Shown: positions 7,764 to 15,601, numbered from the stretch's first letter. The stretch: DNA of 19,198 bases from Bacillota bacterium (GCA_023401925.1 JAEXDA010000017.1:1-19198), one strand, 5' to 3'. Numbers and translations: made by a program. Notes: generated from the sequence alone by a model not told the origin.

Positions 7764-8101
7764 ACAACTTTTCCCCTATTCAAGGAAAACCAGGCGGGTG
7801 AAGCCGTGGGGTTAGAATTCCCCAAAAAGAGCGGGTTTTTTATTTCGACTGATCGATCAACATTCCCAAGTTTCGCTTGAGCCGGGTTACCCCCGTCCCA
7901 GCGGAACTTTTTCTTTGCCCAAATCCCCGAAAACTTCAGAACGTCTGGATATACAGAACCTTCATGTTATTTTGATAGCTCCGGGTTTAAAATTTTTTTA
8001 TACTTCTTTATAAATTTTTTAAAAATGCTTTAAAACCCTTTTATGGATAATTTTTATAATCATCCCGTCAAGGTCATTTTGGAATCGAAAGGGTGTTATT
8101 C
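7764..8101. promoter_or_regulatory. AT-rich regulatory gap before the efflux operon
   Basis: A 338-base gap. The first part has a weak TGGGG/CCCCA hairpin (7807-7824) and a T-run at 7836-7841 that may end the peptidase transcript. From 7980 it turns strongly AT-rich: three identical TTTAAAA boxes start at 7986, 8018 and 8029, i.e. 11 bases (one helix turn) and 32 bases (about three turns) apart. The outer boxes also form a gapped palindrome, GGGTTTAAA with TTTAAAACCC. TATAAT at 8055-8060 is a likely -10, though no good -35 stands 17 bases before it, as expected for an activated promoter. Phased direct repeats are the usual target of OmpR-type regulators, one of which is encoded in the same block. 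Confidence 0.45.
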
Positions 8102-9001
8102 ATGAAAACGGATCGGATGAAGAAAATGTGGCTCCCGGGCTTGCTGGTGATCATCTTGGGGAGCGCCGGAGCATGGTACTGGTATACTCAGCTCCATGGT
8201 TATATATCCACCGATGATGCAATGATTGACGGTTTTCAGTCCACTATCAGTTCAAAAGTGTTGGGAAGGGTCAGCCGGTTATTGGTCCGGGAAAGCCAGG
8301 GGGTGCAAGCCGGACAATTGCTGGCGTTCTTGGATGATGCTGATATCCGGGCCCAGCAGGCCCAAGATCAGGCAGCGTTCGCCAGTTCCGGGGAAAGCGT
8401 GAATCTGGCCCGGGTCAATCTGAATAAAGCCCAAACCGATTTCAACCGGGCATCCGCCCAATACAATCAAAGCTTTATTTCCAGGCAGGACTATGACGAT
8501 GGCCGGCACGCTTTGGATACCGCCAGGGCCAACTATGCCATTGCCCTGGCCGCGGTCAAAACTTCCCAGGCCAAGTTGGAAGTGGATCAAACCAATTTAA
8601 GGAATATTCAAATCCATACCCCCATTGCCGGCACGGTATCCAAACGCTGGGTCTTGGCCGGAGATGTGGTTCAACCCGGGCAATCCATTTTTACCATTTA
8701 TGATTTAGGGCATGTCTGGGTGACGGCCAATTTTGAAGAGACAAAACTGGGAGCCATCCGGGTGGGCCAGCCGGTGGAGGTGAGGGTGGATGCCTATCCG
8801 GGTTCCCGCTTCAGGGGCAGAGTGAGGGAAATCGGCGTCAATACGGCCTCCCAATTTTCGTTAATCCCGGCTAATAACGCTTCGGGTAATTTCACCAAAG
8901 TCACCCAGCGGATACCGGTGAAAATCGGCGTTGAAAATGCCGTGCCCGCCAAGGCGTTACTGCCGGGGATGTCGGTGGAAGTCAAAGTGAAGGTGAAATA
9001 A
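8102..9001 (+). CDS. emrA: EmrA/HlyD-type periplasmic adaptor of efflux pump
   Basis: Membrane fusion protein that links an inner-membrane pump to an outer-membrane channel. Chosen start ATG 8102 gives 299 residues; an in-frame GTG at 8093 directly abuts the Shine-Dalgarno GAAAGGG and is unlikely. One N-terminal membrane anchor lies at about 10-27, followed by YISTDDAMIDG, the usual EmrA/HlyD entry. Half-lipoyl motifs are at about 50-80 (KVLGRVSRLLV, GVQAGQLLAFLD) and 176-205 (IHTPIAGTVSKRWVLAGDVV), with a short coiled-coil hairpin between them. The beta-barrel part follows (VWVTANFEETKLGAIRVGQ). The hairpin is shorter than in E. coli EmrA (about 390 residues), so the adaptor reaches less far. 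It abuts the pump gene (TAAATG) and is the first gene of the operon. Symbol assigned by similarity only. Confidence 0.9.
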   Translation: MKTDRMKKMWLPGLLVIILGSAGAWYWYTQLHGYISTDDAMIDGFQSTISSKVLGRVSRLLVRESQGVQAGQLLAFLDDADIRAQQAQDQAAFASSGESVNLARVNLNKAQTDFNRASAQYNQSFISRQDYDDGRHALDTARANYAIALAAVKTSQAKLEVDQTNLRNIQIHTPIAGTVSKRWVLAGDVVQPGQSIFTIYDLGHVWVTANFEETKLGAIRVGQPVEVRVDAYPGSRFRGRVREIGVNTASQFSLIPANNASGNFTKVTQRIPVKIGVENAVPAKALLPGMSVEVKVKVK

Positions 9002-10654
9002 ATGTCGCTCTACCAAGTATTCAGGCGCAAATTATTGAATTATTTCCCTTCCCTCCAACCGGGACATGGAACATACCGCTGGTGGGTACTAGCCAATGTC
9101 ATGATCGGCACATTCATGGCGGTTTTGGACTCCACCATCGTCGATGTGAGCATGCCCAAAATCATGGCCACTTTTGGCACCAGTGTCGACAAGATTACCT
9201 GGATCGCCACGGCTTATATGCTGGTTTTTGCGGTGATGCTGCCGACCTCAGGCTGGCTGGCCGACCGGTTCGGGTATAAACGGACTTATTTCGCGGCTTT
9301 GATGTTATTTACCCTTGGTTCGCTGCTTTGCGGCGCGGCTTGGAATGAAAATGCCCTGATATTCTTTAGGGTCATTCAGGCGATCGGCGGCGGCCTCATG
9401 ATGCCCGTGGGCATGGCCGTTATCACCCGGGAGTTTCCACCGGAGCAGCGGGGAATGGCTTTGGGTTTCTGGAGCATTGCCGGAGCCGCTTCGGTTTCTT
9501 TCGGGCCGCTGATCGGCGGGTACTTGATCGATCACCTCAGCTGGCAATCGATTTTCAGCGTCAACGTACCGGTCGGTTGTCTGGGAATGCTGGCAACCTT
9601 AATCATTCAGCGTGAATATAAAAGCGAGAGGGTTCACGCCTTTGATTTGGTGGGATTCTTGTCGATGGCGGTATTCCTCAGTTTTTTACTTGTCGCTCTG
9701 GCTGACGGCAATGCCGCCTGGAATGTCGGCGGCTGGACCTCCCAGTTCATCCTCGGTTGTTTTGTGCTATCGGCAGTTGGCCTGATCGTCTTTTTGGCCA
9801 CCGAGTTTTCGGTAAAAAATCCCCTGGTGGATTTGGGGTTGTTGAAAGATTTCAATTTCAGCCTGGCCAATGTTCTGTTACTGACATTCGGGTTGGGAAT
9901 GTTCGGCAGCACCTTTATTCAGCCTTTATATTTGCAAAATGCCCTGGGATATACCGCCCTGCAATCGGGTGCGGTCTTCTTGCCGGTAGGTATCATTCAA
10001 GCCGTTATGTCGCCGGTTTCGGGAGTAATGGCCGATAGGTTGAACCCCAAGATTCCCATGGTTCTGGGGGTGGTCCTGATGGGGATGAGCATGTATTTGA
10101 ACAGTTTTTTATCGCTTTTTTCCGAGCGGGCTCAAATCATGATGCCCTTGATACTGCGGGGAATAGGGATGGGGATGTTGCTCACTCCGTTAATGTCAGT
10201 ATCCATGGTGCGGATCGCCAAGGAAAAAATGGCTCAGGCGTCGGGACTGATCTCGATTACCCGTCAAGTAGGCGGCAGTTTCGGTGTGGCCATGCTGGGA
10301 ACGGTACTCATTCAGCGGCAGATTTTTCACACGGCCATGATCGGCCAGTCCGTTCAAACCTCTTCTCCTGTTTTCCAGCATGCTTTGAACGGGTATACCG
10401 CGTTTGCCAGGGCGGTGGCCGGAAGCCCGGCTTATTTTTACCAGGCAGCCCTGCAGGCCAAGTCGATGCTAGGAAGTTACATCGCCAAACAAGCCTATGT
10501 CCAAGCCATCAATGATTGCTACCGGGTCACCGCTTTTCTGATTTTGGCCGGGATTATTCCAGTACTTTTGTTCCAAATCAAAACCAAAAAAATTGTTTCC
10601 GGCCGGAACATCCATCCTGAAACGGATATCAAGGGAGAGGAATCTGTCCAATGA
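9002..10654 (+). CDS. emrB: EmrB/QacA-type DHA2 drug:proton antiporter
   Basis: Inner-membrane pump of the DHA2 branch of the MFS, 550 residues, about 14 predicted helices. Motifs visible: LDSTIVDVSMP (42-52) at the end of TM1, motif A GWLADRFGYKRT (84-95), the RVIQAIGGGLMMPVG stretch in TM4, and motif C GAASVSFGPLIGGYL in TM5 with SVNVPVG after it. A second motif-A-like GVMADRLNPKIP lies in the C half. The loop between TM13 and TM14 carries a long soluble segment (HTAMIGQSVQTSS onward) typical of EmrB. The start follows directly on the adaptor stop, with AAGGTG inside the adaptor's last codons. It overlaps the next gene by 4 bases (ATGA). Substrates are probably hydrophobic toxic compounds; specificity cannot be read from sequence. 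Confidence 0.92.
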   Translation: MSLYQVFRRKLLNYFPSLQPGHGTYRWWVLANVMIGTFMAVLDSTIVDVSMPKIMATFGTSVDKITWIATAYMLVFAVMLPTSGWLADRFGYKRTYFAALMLFTLGSLLCGAAWNENALIFFRVIQAIGGGLMMPVGMAVITREFPPEQRGMALGFWSIAGAASVSFGPLIGGYLIDHLSWQSIFSVNVPVGCLGMLATLIIQREYKSERVHAFDLVGFLSMAVFLSFLLVALADGNAAWNVGGWTSQFILGCFVLSAVGLIVFLATEFSVKNPLVDLGLLKDFNFSLANVLLLTFGLGMFGSTFIQPLYLQNALGYTALQSGAVFLPVGIIQAVMSPVSGVMADRLNPKIPMVLGVVLMGMSMYLNSFLSLFSERAQIMMPLILRGIGMGMLLTPLMSVSMVRIAKEKMAQASGLISITRQVGGSFGVAMLGTVLIQRQIFHTAMIGQSVQTSSPVFQHALNGYTAFARAVAGSPAYFYQAALQAKSMLGSYIAKQAYVQAINDCYRVTAFLILAGIIPVLLFQIKTKKIVSGRNIHPETDIKGEESVQ

Positions 10655-12033
10655 CAAAAAAAACATGGATTGTTTTAGGGATCATTCTGGCAATGGCTTT
10701 GCCGGAAACCATATTTGCCGATCATTCCCCGGCTGGAGCCCAACCGGAATCATTATCCCTCTATCTATCGCTGAACCGTTGTTTGGAACTGGCCGCCGAT
10801 AATAGCTCCTTGATTCAAGCGGCGAGGAAAAACGTGGAAATCGCCGGGACGGAGGTCGCCGAAGCCGCGGGCGCTTTTTGGCCCAAACTTACGTATTCAA
10901 TCTTTGCCGACAAAGCCCAGGAATCCATGTACCCTTATTCCACGGCAATCTATCCCGGCGCTTCTTCCGACGATTCGGGGACGGCGATTTCCTTGACCGA
11001 GCCTCTTTATTCGGGAGGAAAGTTAAGCGGCGCTCTTGGGCTTGCGAAGACGCAATTCCGGATAGCCCTGGAAAAAGAGCGTCAAACCAAACAACAATTG
11101 TCCTTTCAGGTAAAACAGGCCTTTTACCGGGTTTGGCTGGCGGAGCGGATGCTGAAAGTAGCGGAGTCTTCTTATGACAACCTGGAGCATCATGTGGCGA
11201 GAATTGAAAATTCATATAAGCTGGGAGCCGTCTCCCGTTTTGAAGTGCTCCGCGCCAAAGTGCAACGGGATTCTCTAAAACCGAAAGTGATCGCGGCCCA
11301 AAATGAACAGAGTCTCGCCAAACTCAGCCTGGCCCTGCTGATGGGATTTTCCAAAGACCGAAAATATGAGGTAGCCTCTGATACCGGGCCCTTTCAGGCT
11401 CCGGCGGAAATCGTTCCGGCGGAAAAAGTTGCGGCAGACTTTCCGGCGGATGAAACCATCCGGACGGAGCAAATTTTGGATTCGGCCTGCCAAAACCGGC
11501 CTGAAATGCGCCAGATGGAGCAATTGAAGGAGCTGGGCCGATACCGGAAACAGTTGGCGGAAGCCGGCTATAAGCCGGGCATTTTCATGGTCGGGCAATA
11601 TCAGGGGGGGAGCCTGGATTATAATCCCGGTCATTGGAATGGCAATAAAATGTGGACGCTGACGTTGAATATTACAGGGAACATCTTTGACGGTTTCTCC
11701 ACTTCCGCCAAGGTGACCGGGGCCCAAAAAAATGTGGAGCTGACTGCGATCCAGGAATCGGGACTACGGGATCAAATCAAGCTGGAGGTGGAAGAAGCGG
11801 CCCAAAATATCCGGGAGAGTCTGGAAGTTATCCACGCCAATCAATCCAATATTCATATGGCCCGAGAATCCCTGGAAATGACAGAAGGCCGGTTCGAGCA
11901 AGGCCTATCCACCACCATGGACATTATGGATTCCCAACTGGCGCTGGATCAAGCTTTAAGCGGTTATTACCAGGGGATAGCCCTTTACTTGACAGCCCGA
12001 GCCAAGCTTGATTTGGTGAGCGGACGGGATTGA
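10651..12033 (+). CDS. TolC-family outer membrane efflux channel
   Basis: Outer-membrane exit duct for the adjacent pump. The 460 residues begin with a Sec signal peptide (MTKKTWIVLGIILAMALPET, likely cleavage after IFA at about 23). Two outer-membrane efflux protein repeats follow: a first helical pair from about 40 (LNRCLELAADNSSLIQAARK) through about 225, and a second from about 270 (ILDSACQNRPEMRQMEQLKEL) to the end, each with beta-strand segments such as LTLNITGNIFDGFST. Full length, no truncation. There is no Cys lipobox, so it is not a lipidated OprM-type channel. GGGAGAGG precedes the ATG. Start and pump stop overlap by 4 bases, so translation is coupled. Its presence is the clearest evidence in the window that the host has an outer membrane. 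Confidence 0.92.
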   Translation: MTKKTWIVLGIILAMALPETIFADHSPAGAQPESLSLYLSLNRCLELAADNSSLIQAARKNVEIAGTEVAEAAGAFWPKLTYSIFADKAQESMYPYSTAIYPGASSDDSGTAISLTEPLYSGGKLSGALGLAKTQFRIALEKERQTKQQLSFQVKQAFYRVWLAERMLKVAESSYDNLEHHVARIENSYKLGAVSRFEVLRAKVQRDSLKPKVIAAQNEQSLAKLSLALLMGFSKDRKYEVASDTGPFQAPAEIVPAEKVAADFPADETIRTEQILDSACQNRPEMRQMEQLKELGRYRKQLAEAGYKPGIFMVGQYQGGSLDYNPGHWNGNKMWTLTLNITGNIFDGFSTSAKVTGAQKNVELTAIQESGLRDQIKLEVEEAAQNIRESLEVIHANQSNIHMARESLEMTEGRFEQGLSTTMDIMDSQLALDQALSGYYQGIALYLTARAKLDLVSGRD

Positions 12034-12057
12034 TAAAATCGTAAAGGAGGATGATCG

Positions 12058-12843
12058 ATGGGAACCGTCGATTTTAGCGAAGATGTCTTTGACCATCTTC
12101 AAAAGCGGATTTTTAAAGCAACTTACTGCGGCAAGGATTGTTATGTGAAATTACTGGGTGGATCGAAACGGAACCGGTTTCACCGGTTGCAAAAAATGAT
12201 ATTTGGCGTGACCCGGATACCATTGCTGGCCCCAACGCTCGTTGTCAGCGATGAAAATGGAATCGTTCATGAAGCGGAAAAGCTTGGTGAACTGAAACGG
12301 TTGGGCCTGAATGTGCCTGCGGTTTATTCCTATTCACAAAGATACCTAATTCTTGAGGATTGCGGCAGAAGTCTGCCGGAAATCATCAGGGAAAAACCCG
12401 GGCAAACCCAGGTTTATTTGGAAATGGCCATCCGTGAATTGGGGAAGCTCCATCGCAACGGCCAATGTCACGGCGGGGCACAAATCCGCAATTTTACCCT
12501 GAAAAAGGACGAAATTTATCTCATTGATTTTGAAGAGGAAATTCAGGCGGAATATTTTGAAGGAATATTTTTCCGGGATATTGTTTTGTTTTTGACATCG
12601 ATTATTGGCTGTGGAATTTTTAGTTTTTCGCTTCCGGATTTGATTACCGCCTATGAGCAGTCAAGTCAAATTAAGATTTGGGAACGGCTGGTGAATTTGG
12701 CAAACCGGGGCCGATTGCTGGAGCTGATGACCAAGAAGCCGTTCGTTAAATGGTGCGGTAAAGATTTATTGGCCGTGAACCGTATTTTCGAACAAATCAG
12801 GCTTCTGGGCGGCTCCCCAAATCCTTGTCAGCATGCCAACTGA
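12058..12843 (+). CDS. kinase-like protein, Kdo/WaaP-type fold, atypical catalytic loop
   Basis: A 261-residue cytoplasmic protein with a reduced protein-kinase-like fold, most like lipopolysaccharide-core (Kdo/WaaP) and Bud32-type kinases. Visible pieces: FKATYCGKDCYVKLL with K31 as the likely ATP lysine, E72/E74 in a helix-C position (HEAEKLGELKRLGLNVP), hinge YLILEDCG (96-103), catalytic loop HGGAQIRN (138-145), and metal-binding IDFEE (156-160). The third position of the catalytic loop, normally Asp in HRD or HGD, is Gly here, while N145 and D157 are kept. It may be a subgroup feature, a relocated base, or an inactive kinase. It starts 24 bases after the channel gene behind AAGGAGG, so it is the fourth gene of the operon. 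Possible roles are phosphorylation of an outer-membrane glycolipid or regulation of the module. Fold fairly sure, substrate unknown. Confidence 0.65.
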   Translation: MGTVDFSEDVFDHLQKRIFKATYCGKDCYVKLLGGSKRNRFHRLQKMIFGVTRIPLLAPTLVVSDENGIVHEAEKLGELKRLGLNVPAVYSYSQRYLILEDCGRSLPEIIREKPGQTQVYLEMAIRELGKLHRNGQCHGGAQIRNFTLKKDEIYLIDFEEEIQAEYFEGIFFRDIVLFLTSIIGCGIFSFSLPDLITAYEQSSQIKIWERLVNLANRGRLLELMTKKPFVKWCGKDLLAVNRIFEQIRLLGGSPNPCQHAN

Positions 12844-12859
12844 AAAGCAGCAAGCAGAT

Positions 12860-12900
12860 TTGCATTCTAATGCCGGGAATAGTATATTGGAATCAATATA
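12860..12900 (+). promoter_or_regulatory. possible internal promoter with overlapping palindrome
   Basis: TTGCAT (12860-12865), 17 bases, TATATT (12883-12888), 36 bases before the histidine kinase start. A perfect inverted repeat TATATTG/CAATATA (12883-12900, loop GAAT) covers the -10, so it could be an operator. It would allow the two-component genes to be expressed separately from the efflux genes. Confidence 0.4.
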
Positions 12901-12924
12901 AAACGCATGAAGGAAGGATGAACC

Positions 12925-14175
12925 ATGGGGCTGCCCCGGGTTGTCAAAGGGTTATTCACGGGTTTTCAATGCCGCCGCAATGAACAGCGCCAGAATAAAC
13001 AAAGCTCTATTCGGGAGTTAATCGCCAGACACCTGGAATATCACCAACAGCAGAAGACTTTCTTTGAAATTGACTGGGGCCGGAGAGCCCAGGGTGCATT
13101 CAAATTTGGCGAGTTTAATCATTATAACAGGCGCTTAAAATATATTCGTCCGGTCGTTATCGTGATCAATCTCACCTTGTGGTATTTACTCATCCGTTAC
13201 ATGGGAATCGGAATTTTCGGCGTTTTCATTGCGGTGTTGATCAGCATCGTGGGAGTTTACGAGATTTTTTTTCTTTGGCGGCTGGAAAAAAGGGTTTTTG
13301 AGCCCATCGATCAGCTGAAAAAAGGGGTCGAAGAGATTGCCCGGGGAAATTACGGGGTGCGGATCGAGTGTGATGTGCTGAATGACATTACGCTTTTGGT
13401 GGCTTCCTTTAATCAAATGGCCCGCAAGCTGCAGGAGGCTGAAAAAATAAAAGCCGAATATGAAGAAAACCGTAAAGATTTGCTGGCCAACATTTCCCAC
13501 GACTTAAAGACGCCGATTACTTCCATTCAGGGTTACATCGAGGCGATTCTGGAACGGACCGATTTGACAAGCGAGGATCTTCACTATTACCTGCAAATCA
13601 TTTACAATAATACGGCTTATATGAACAAACTCATTGATGACTTGTTTCTTTTCTCCAAGTTGGATCTGGACAAACTGGAGTTTCAATTGGAAGAGATCCC
13701 GGTCCGGAAGTTTATGAATGATTTAATGGAGGAACTGGGATTGGAACTTGCGGAGAAGCGGGTTGAGTTTTCCTATCAGGATAGTTTGACCTCGGAATAT
13801 ACTGTCAATATTGATCGCAAACGGATTTACCAGGCTATCCGGAATATTATCGGCAATGCATTGAAATATGGACCGGAAAAGGGGCTGATGATCGATACCG
13901 TTCTTTCCCGGCGGGAGGATTGGATATTGATTGAGATCCGGGATAACGGGCCGGGGATCTCTTTGGAGAAGCTTCCTTTCATTTTTGACCGGTTTTACAG
14001 GATTGATACCGAAAGGACCAAGGATACCGGCAGTACCGGATTGGGGCTGGCCATCACCAGGGAACTGGTGGAGGCGCATCAGGGAAAGGTCACGGTTTCC
14101 AGCACTTTACAGGAAGGCAGTTGCTTTACCATTCAGTTGCCGGCAGCGGATGTTCAGGGGAGGGAGCGGGCATGA
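12925..14175 (+). CDS. sensor histidine kinase with HAMP domain
   Basis: Membrane histidine kinase, 416 residues, partner of the overlapping response regulator gene. Order: basic cytoplasmic N-terminus (1-72), two membrane helices at about 75-92 and 95-117 joined by only a couple of residues, HAMP about 118-175 (EPIDQLKKGVEEIARGNYG), dimerisation/phosphoacceptor domain with H192 in NISHDLKTPITS, N-box NIIGNALKYG (307-316), G1 DNGPGI (340-345), F-box FIFDRFYR, and G2 TGLGLAI (371-377). All catalytic boxes are intact. The almost absent extracytoplasmic loop means it probably senses within the membrane, like the intramembrane-sensing kinases that control cell-envelope and antibiotic-export genes. 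The long N-terminal cytoplasmic stretch is unusual. The start is ATG behind GAAGGAAGG. It follows the efflux operon by 81 bases and overlaps the regulator by 4. Confidence 0.93.
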   Translation: MGLPRVVKGLFTGFQCRRNEQRQNKQSSIRELIARHLEYHQQQKTFFEIDWGRRAQGAFKFGEFNHYNRRLKYIRPVVIVINLTLWYLLIRYMGIGIFGVFIAVLISIVGVYEIFFLWRLEKRVFEPIDQLKKGVEEIARGNYGVRIECDVLNDITLLVASFNQMARKLQEAEKIKAEYEENRKDLLANISHDLKTPITSIQGYIEAILERTDLTSEDLHYYLQIIYNNTAYMNKLIDDLFLFSKLDLDKLEFQLEEIPVRKFMNDLMEELGLELAEKRVEFSYQDSLTSEYTVNIDRKRIYQAIRNIIGNALKYGPEKGLMIDTVLSRREDWILIEIRDNGPGISLEKLPFIFDRFYRIDTERTKDTGSTGLGLAITRELVEAHQGKVTVSSTLQEGSCFTIQLPAADVQGRERA

Positions 14176-14858
14176 AACAGATTTTGATCATTGAAGACGA
14201 TATCAACATTGCCGAGTTGGAGCGGGATTATCTCCAATTAAACGGTTACCGGGCCCAGATTGTGCAGGATGGGGAGAAGGGTTCGAAAATGGCGCTTACG
14301 GGTCAGTATGATGTGGTGGTGGTCGATTTGATGCTTCCCGGTAAAGATGGTTTGGCAATCATCAAAGAAGTGCGGAAAAAGTATGAGATCCCGCTGATTG
14401 TGGTCTCGGCTAAAAGCGAGGATATCGACAAGATTCGCGGTTTGGAATTCGGGGCCGACGATTACCTGACCAAGCCATTCAGCCCGGCGGAGCTGGCGGC
14501 CAGGATTAAATCCCATATTAGGCGCTATGAACGGCTCAAGGGGAATGAGCCGGCCAGTGAAGTTATCAACCACAAGGGGCTGGAGATCAATACGGCATCC
14601 CATAAGGTTTGGGTTAACGGCAGAGAAGTGCAGCTCACCACCAAAGAGTACGAACTGTTGTTTTTTTTAGCCTCCAATCCGAATATCGTTTTTACGAAGG
14701 AACATTTATTTGACGCTGTTTGGGGCGACGATTATTATGGCGATTCCGCCACGGTGCCGGTCCATATTCAGAAAATCCGCAAAAAAATTGAGAAAGACCC
14801 TGCCAATCCGGAATTTATCGAAACCTTGTGGGGAACGGGATACCGGTTTAATTCTTAA
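14172..14858 (+). CDS. OmpR/PhoB-type response regulator
   Basis: DNA-binding partner of the upstream histidine kinase, 228 residues. Receiver domain 1-118: acidic pair D9/D10, phosphoacceptor D52 in VVVDLMLPGKDG, S79 in VVSAKS, K101 in YLTKPFSP, all in place. Winged-helix domain about 130-228: GLEINTASHKVWVNGREVQL, then LTTKEYELLFFLASNPN, recognition helix in ATVPVHIQKIRKKIE, and the closing wing ETLWGTGYRFN. ATG at 14172 overlaps the kinase stop (ATGA) and has GGGAGG nine bases upstream; a longer in-frame start inside the kinase gene would add 17 residues before the conserved MKQILIIEDD start and is rejected. Probable targets are its own operon and the AT-rich promoter before the adaptor gene. 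No convincing downstream gene belongs to the operon. Confidence 0.95.
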   Translation: MKQILIIEDDINIAELERDYLQLNGYRAQIVQDGEKGSKMALTGQYDVVVVDLMLPGKDGLAIIKEVRKKYEIPLIVVSAKSEDIDKIRGLEFGADDYLTKPFSPAELAARIKSHIRRYERLKGNEPASEVINHKGLEINTASHKVWVNGREVQLTTKEYELLFFLASNPNIVFTKEHLFDAVWGDDYYGDSATVPVHIQKIRKKIEKDPANPEFIETLWGTGYRFNS

Positions 14859-14887
14859 GAGCAGGATGACCACTCTAAATTCTCAGT

Positions 14888-14953
14888 CCCCCTCCTTAGG
14901 GCGCGGATGCGCCAGCGCTTTTCACGGAAGGCGGGAAATCCGCTTTGGGGAGG
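14888..14953. terminator. nested inverted repeat after the response regulator gene
   Basis: CCCCTCC (14889-14895) pairs with GGGGAGG (14947-14953), and inside it GCGGAT (14903-14908) pairs with ATCCGC (14938-14943), leaving a GC-rich loop with further pairing potential. It starts 30 bases after the regulator stop, so it may protect or end that transcript, although no T-run follows. It may also be one copy of a dispersed palindromic element. Confidence 0.45.
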
Positions 14954-14972
14954 AAAAGAGGGAGGTTTATTG

Positions 14973-15005
14973 ATGAGAAAAAAGGTTGGCCTAAGTAAAG
15001 AATAA
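14973..15005 (+). other. 10-codon micro-ORF with a good ribosome binding site
   Basis: ATG at 14973 follows GAGGGAGG with 7 bases between; the frame reads MRKKVGLSKE then TAA. It may be the surviving start of a lost gene, or chance. No function can be given. Confidence 0.2.
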
Positions 15006-15208
15006 CGAAGACGGGATTTACAGGATTTAACCGGGGAATCTTGGCCCAATCTCCGCTCCGCTTTTCCCGCTATGCATGTTTTGAAAACCCACTTGATGGT
15101 CTACGCGACGGTTCAGTATGCATACGCTCTTTTAGTGGGAACCCGTGAAATCCTGGTCCGAATTTGCCACAGAGTCGTCCACCCCGGCCCCCCCGGGGCA
15201 CGTGAAAG
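15006..15208. other. non-coding, with a dispersed-repeat-like tract
   Basis: No gene. GACGGGATTTACAGGATTTA (15012-15031) has the look of the ATCCTGTAAATCC-type tracts scattered through many bacterial genomes. CCCCGGCCCCCCCGGGG (15182-15198) is a short GC hairpin. The open frames here have no protein-like character. Confidence 0.35.
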
Positions 15209-15291
15209 GATAAAAATAGGTTTTATCTCTGTGGCTCTGTGGCTCTGTGGCCTAAATGCTTTTTGGCCACAGAGGCACGGAGACACAGAGA
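15209..15291 (+). repeat. palindromic dispersed repeat, copy B
   Basis: Arms 15226-15252 and 15265-15291 pair at 24 of 27 positions around a 12-base loop (TAAATGCTTTTT). The left arm is itself built of GTGGCTCT units. The reverse complement is nearly identical to copy A at 1663-1740, including the flank ATAAAACCTATTTTTA; copy A lacks about 8 bases of one unit. The two copies are therefore inverted and bracket about 13.5 kb. The long hairpin would be strongly structured in RNA or single-stranded DNA. Confidence 0.85.
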
Positions 15292-15520
15292 AAGAACTTA
15301 TTGTGAAAACTTAAACAACGGGTGAATAACTAAATGAATGGTCGCGTATATATACCGAATTTTTTTGAGGTTTTTGGGGGTTTAGTACCCAATTGGCTCC
15401 GGGAAACCTTCTGCATCAGATTGAACCAGTGTAGGATCCGATCTTTTCCCAAGTGCAGCATGGGTCGGTCACTTGTGATGCGCTGTTGCCAGGGTGGGGG
15501 GGCTAAAGGAAAAGTAGGTT

Positions 15521-15575
15521 ATGCCTTTTTTAAAATGGAGGACCGGTATTGGGGTCTACGGGTTCACCGGCGGGC
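15521..15575 (+). repeat. 58-base dispersed repeat, copy 1 (diverged)
   Basis: Runs from ATGCC through AAAATGGAGGACCGGTATT, GGTCTACGG and TTCACCGGC. It aligns with 15596-15654 and 18897-18955, with a missing base or two and no GAGTCAC end. Confidence 0.5.
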
Positions 15576-15581
15576 TTCCTT

Positions 15582-15601
15582 ATTCATGACGATTCATGAC
15601 G
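15582..15601 (+). repeat. tandem duplication of a 10-mer
   Basis: ATTCATGACG occurs twice in direct succession, ending inside copy 2 of the dispersed repeat. Confidence 0.7.

Noticed and set aside
8093..8101. GTG start for the EmrA-like adaptor, three residues longer
   Set aside because: It lies directly against the GAAAGGG Shine-Dalgarno with no spacer; ATG at 8102 has normal spacing.
14121..14171. Upstream in-frame start for the response regulator
   Set aside because: It would add 17 residues before the conserved receiver start, inside the kinase gene, while ATG 14172 overlaps the kinase stop and has a good ribosome binding site.
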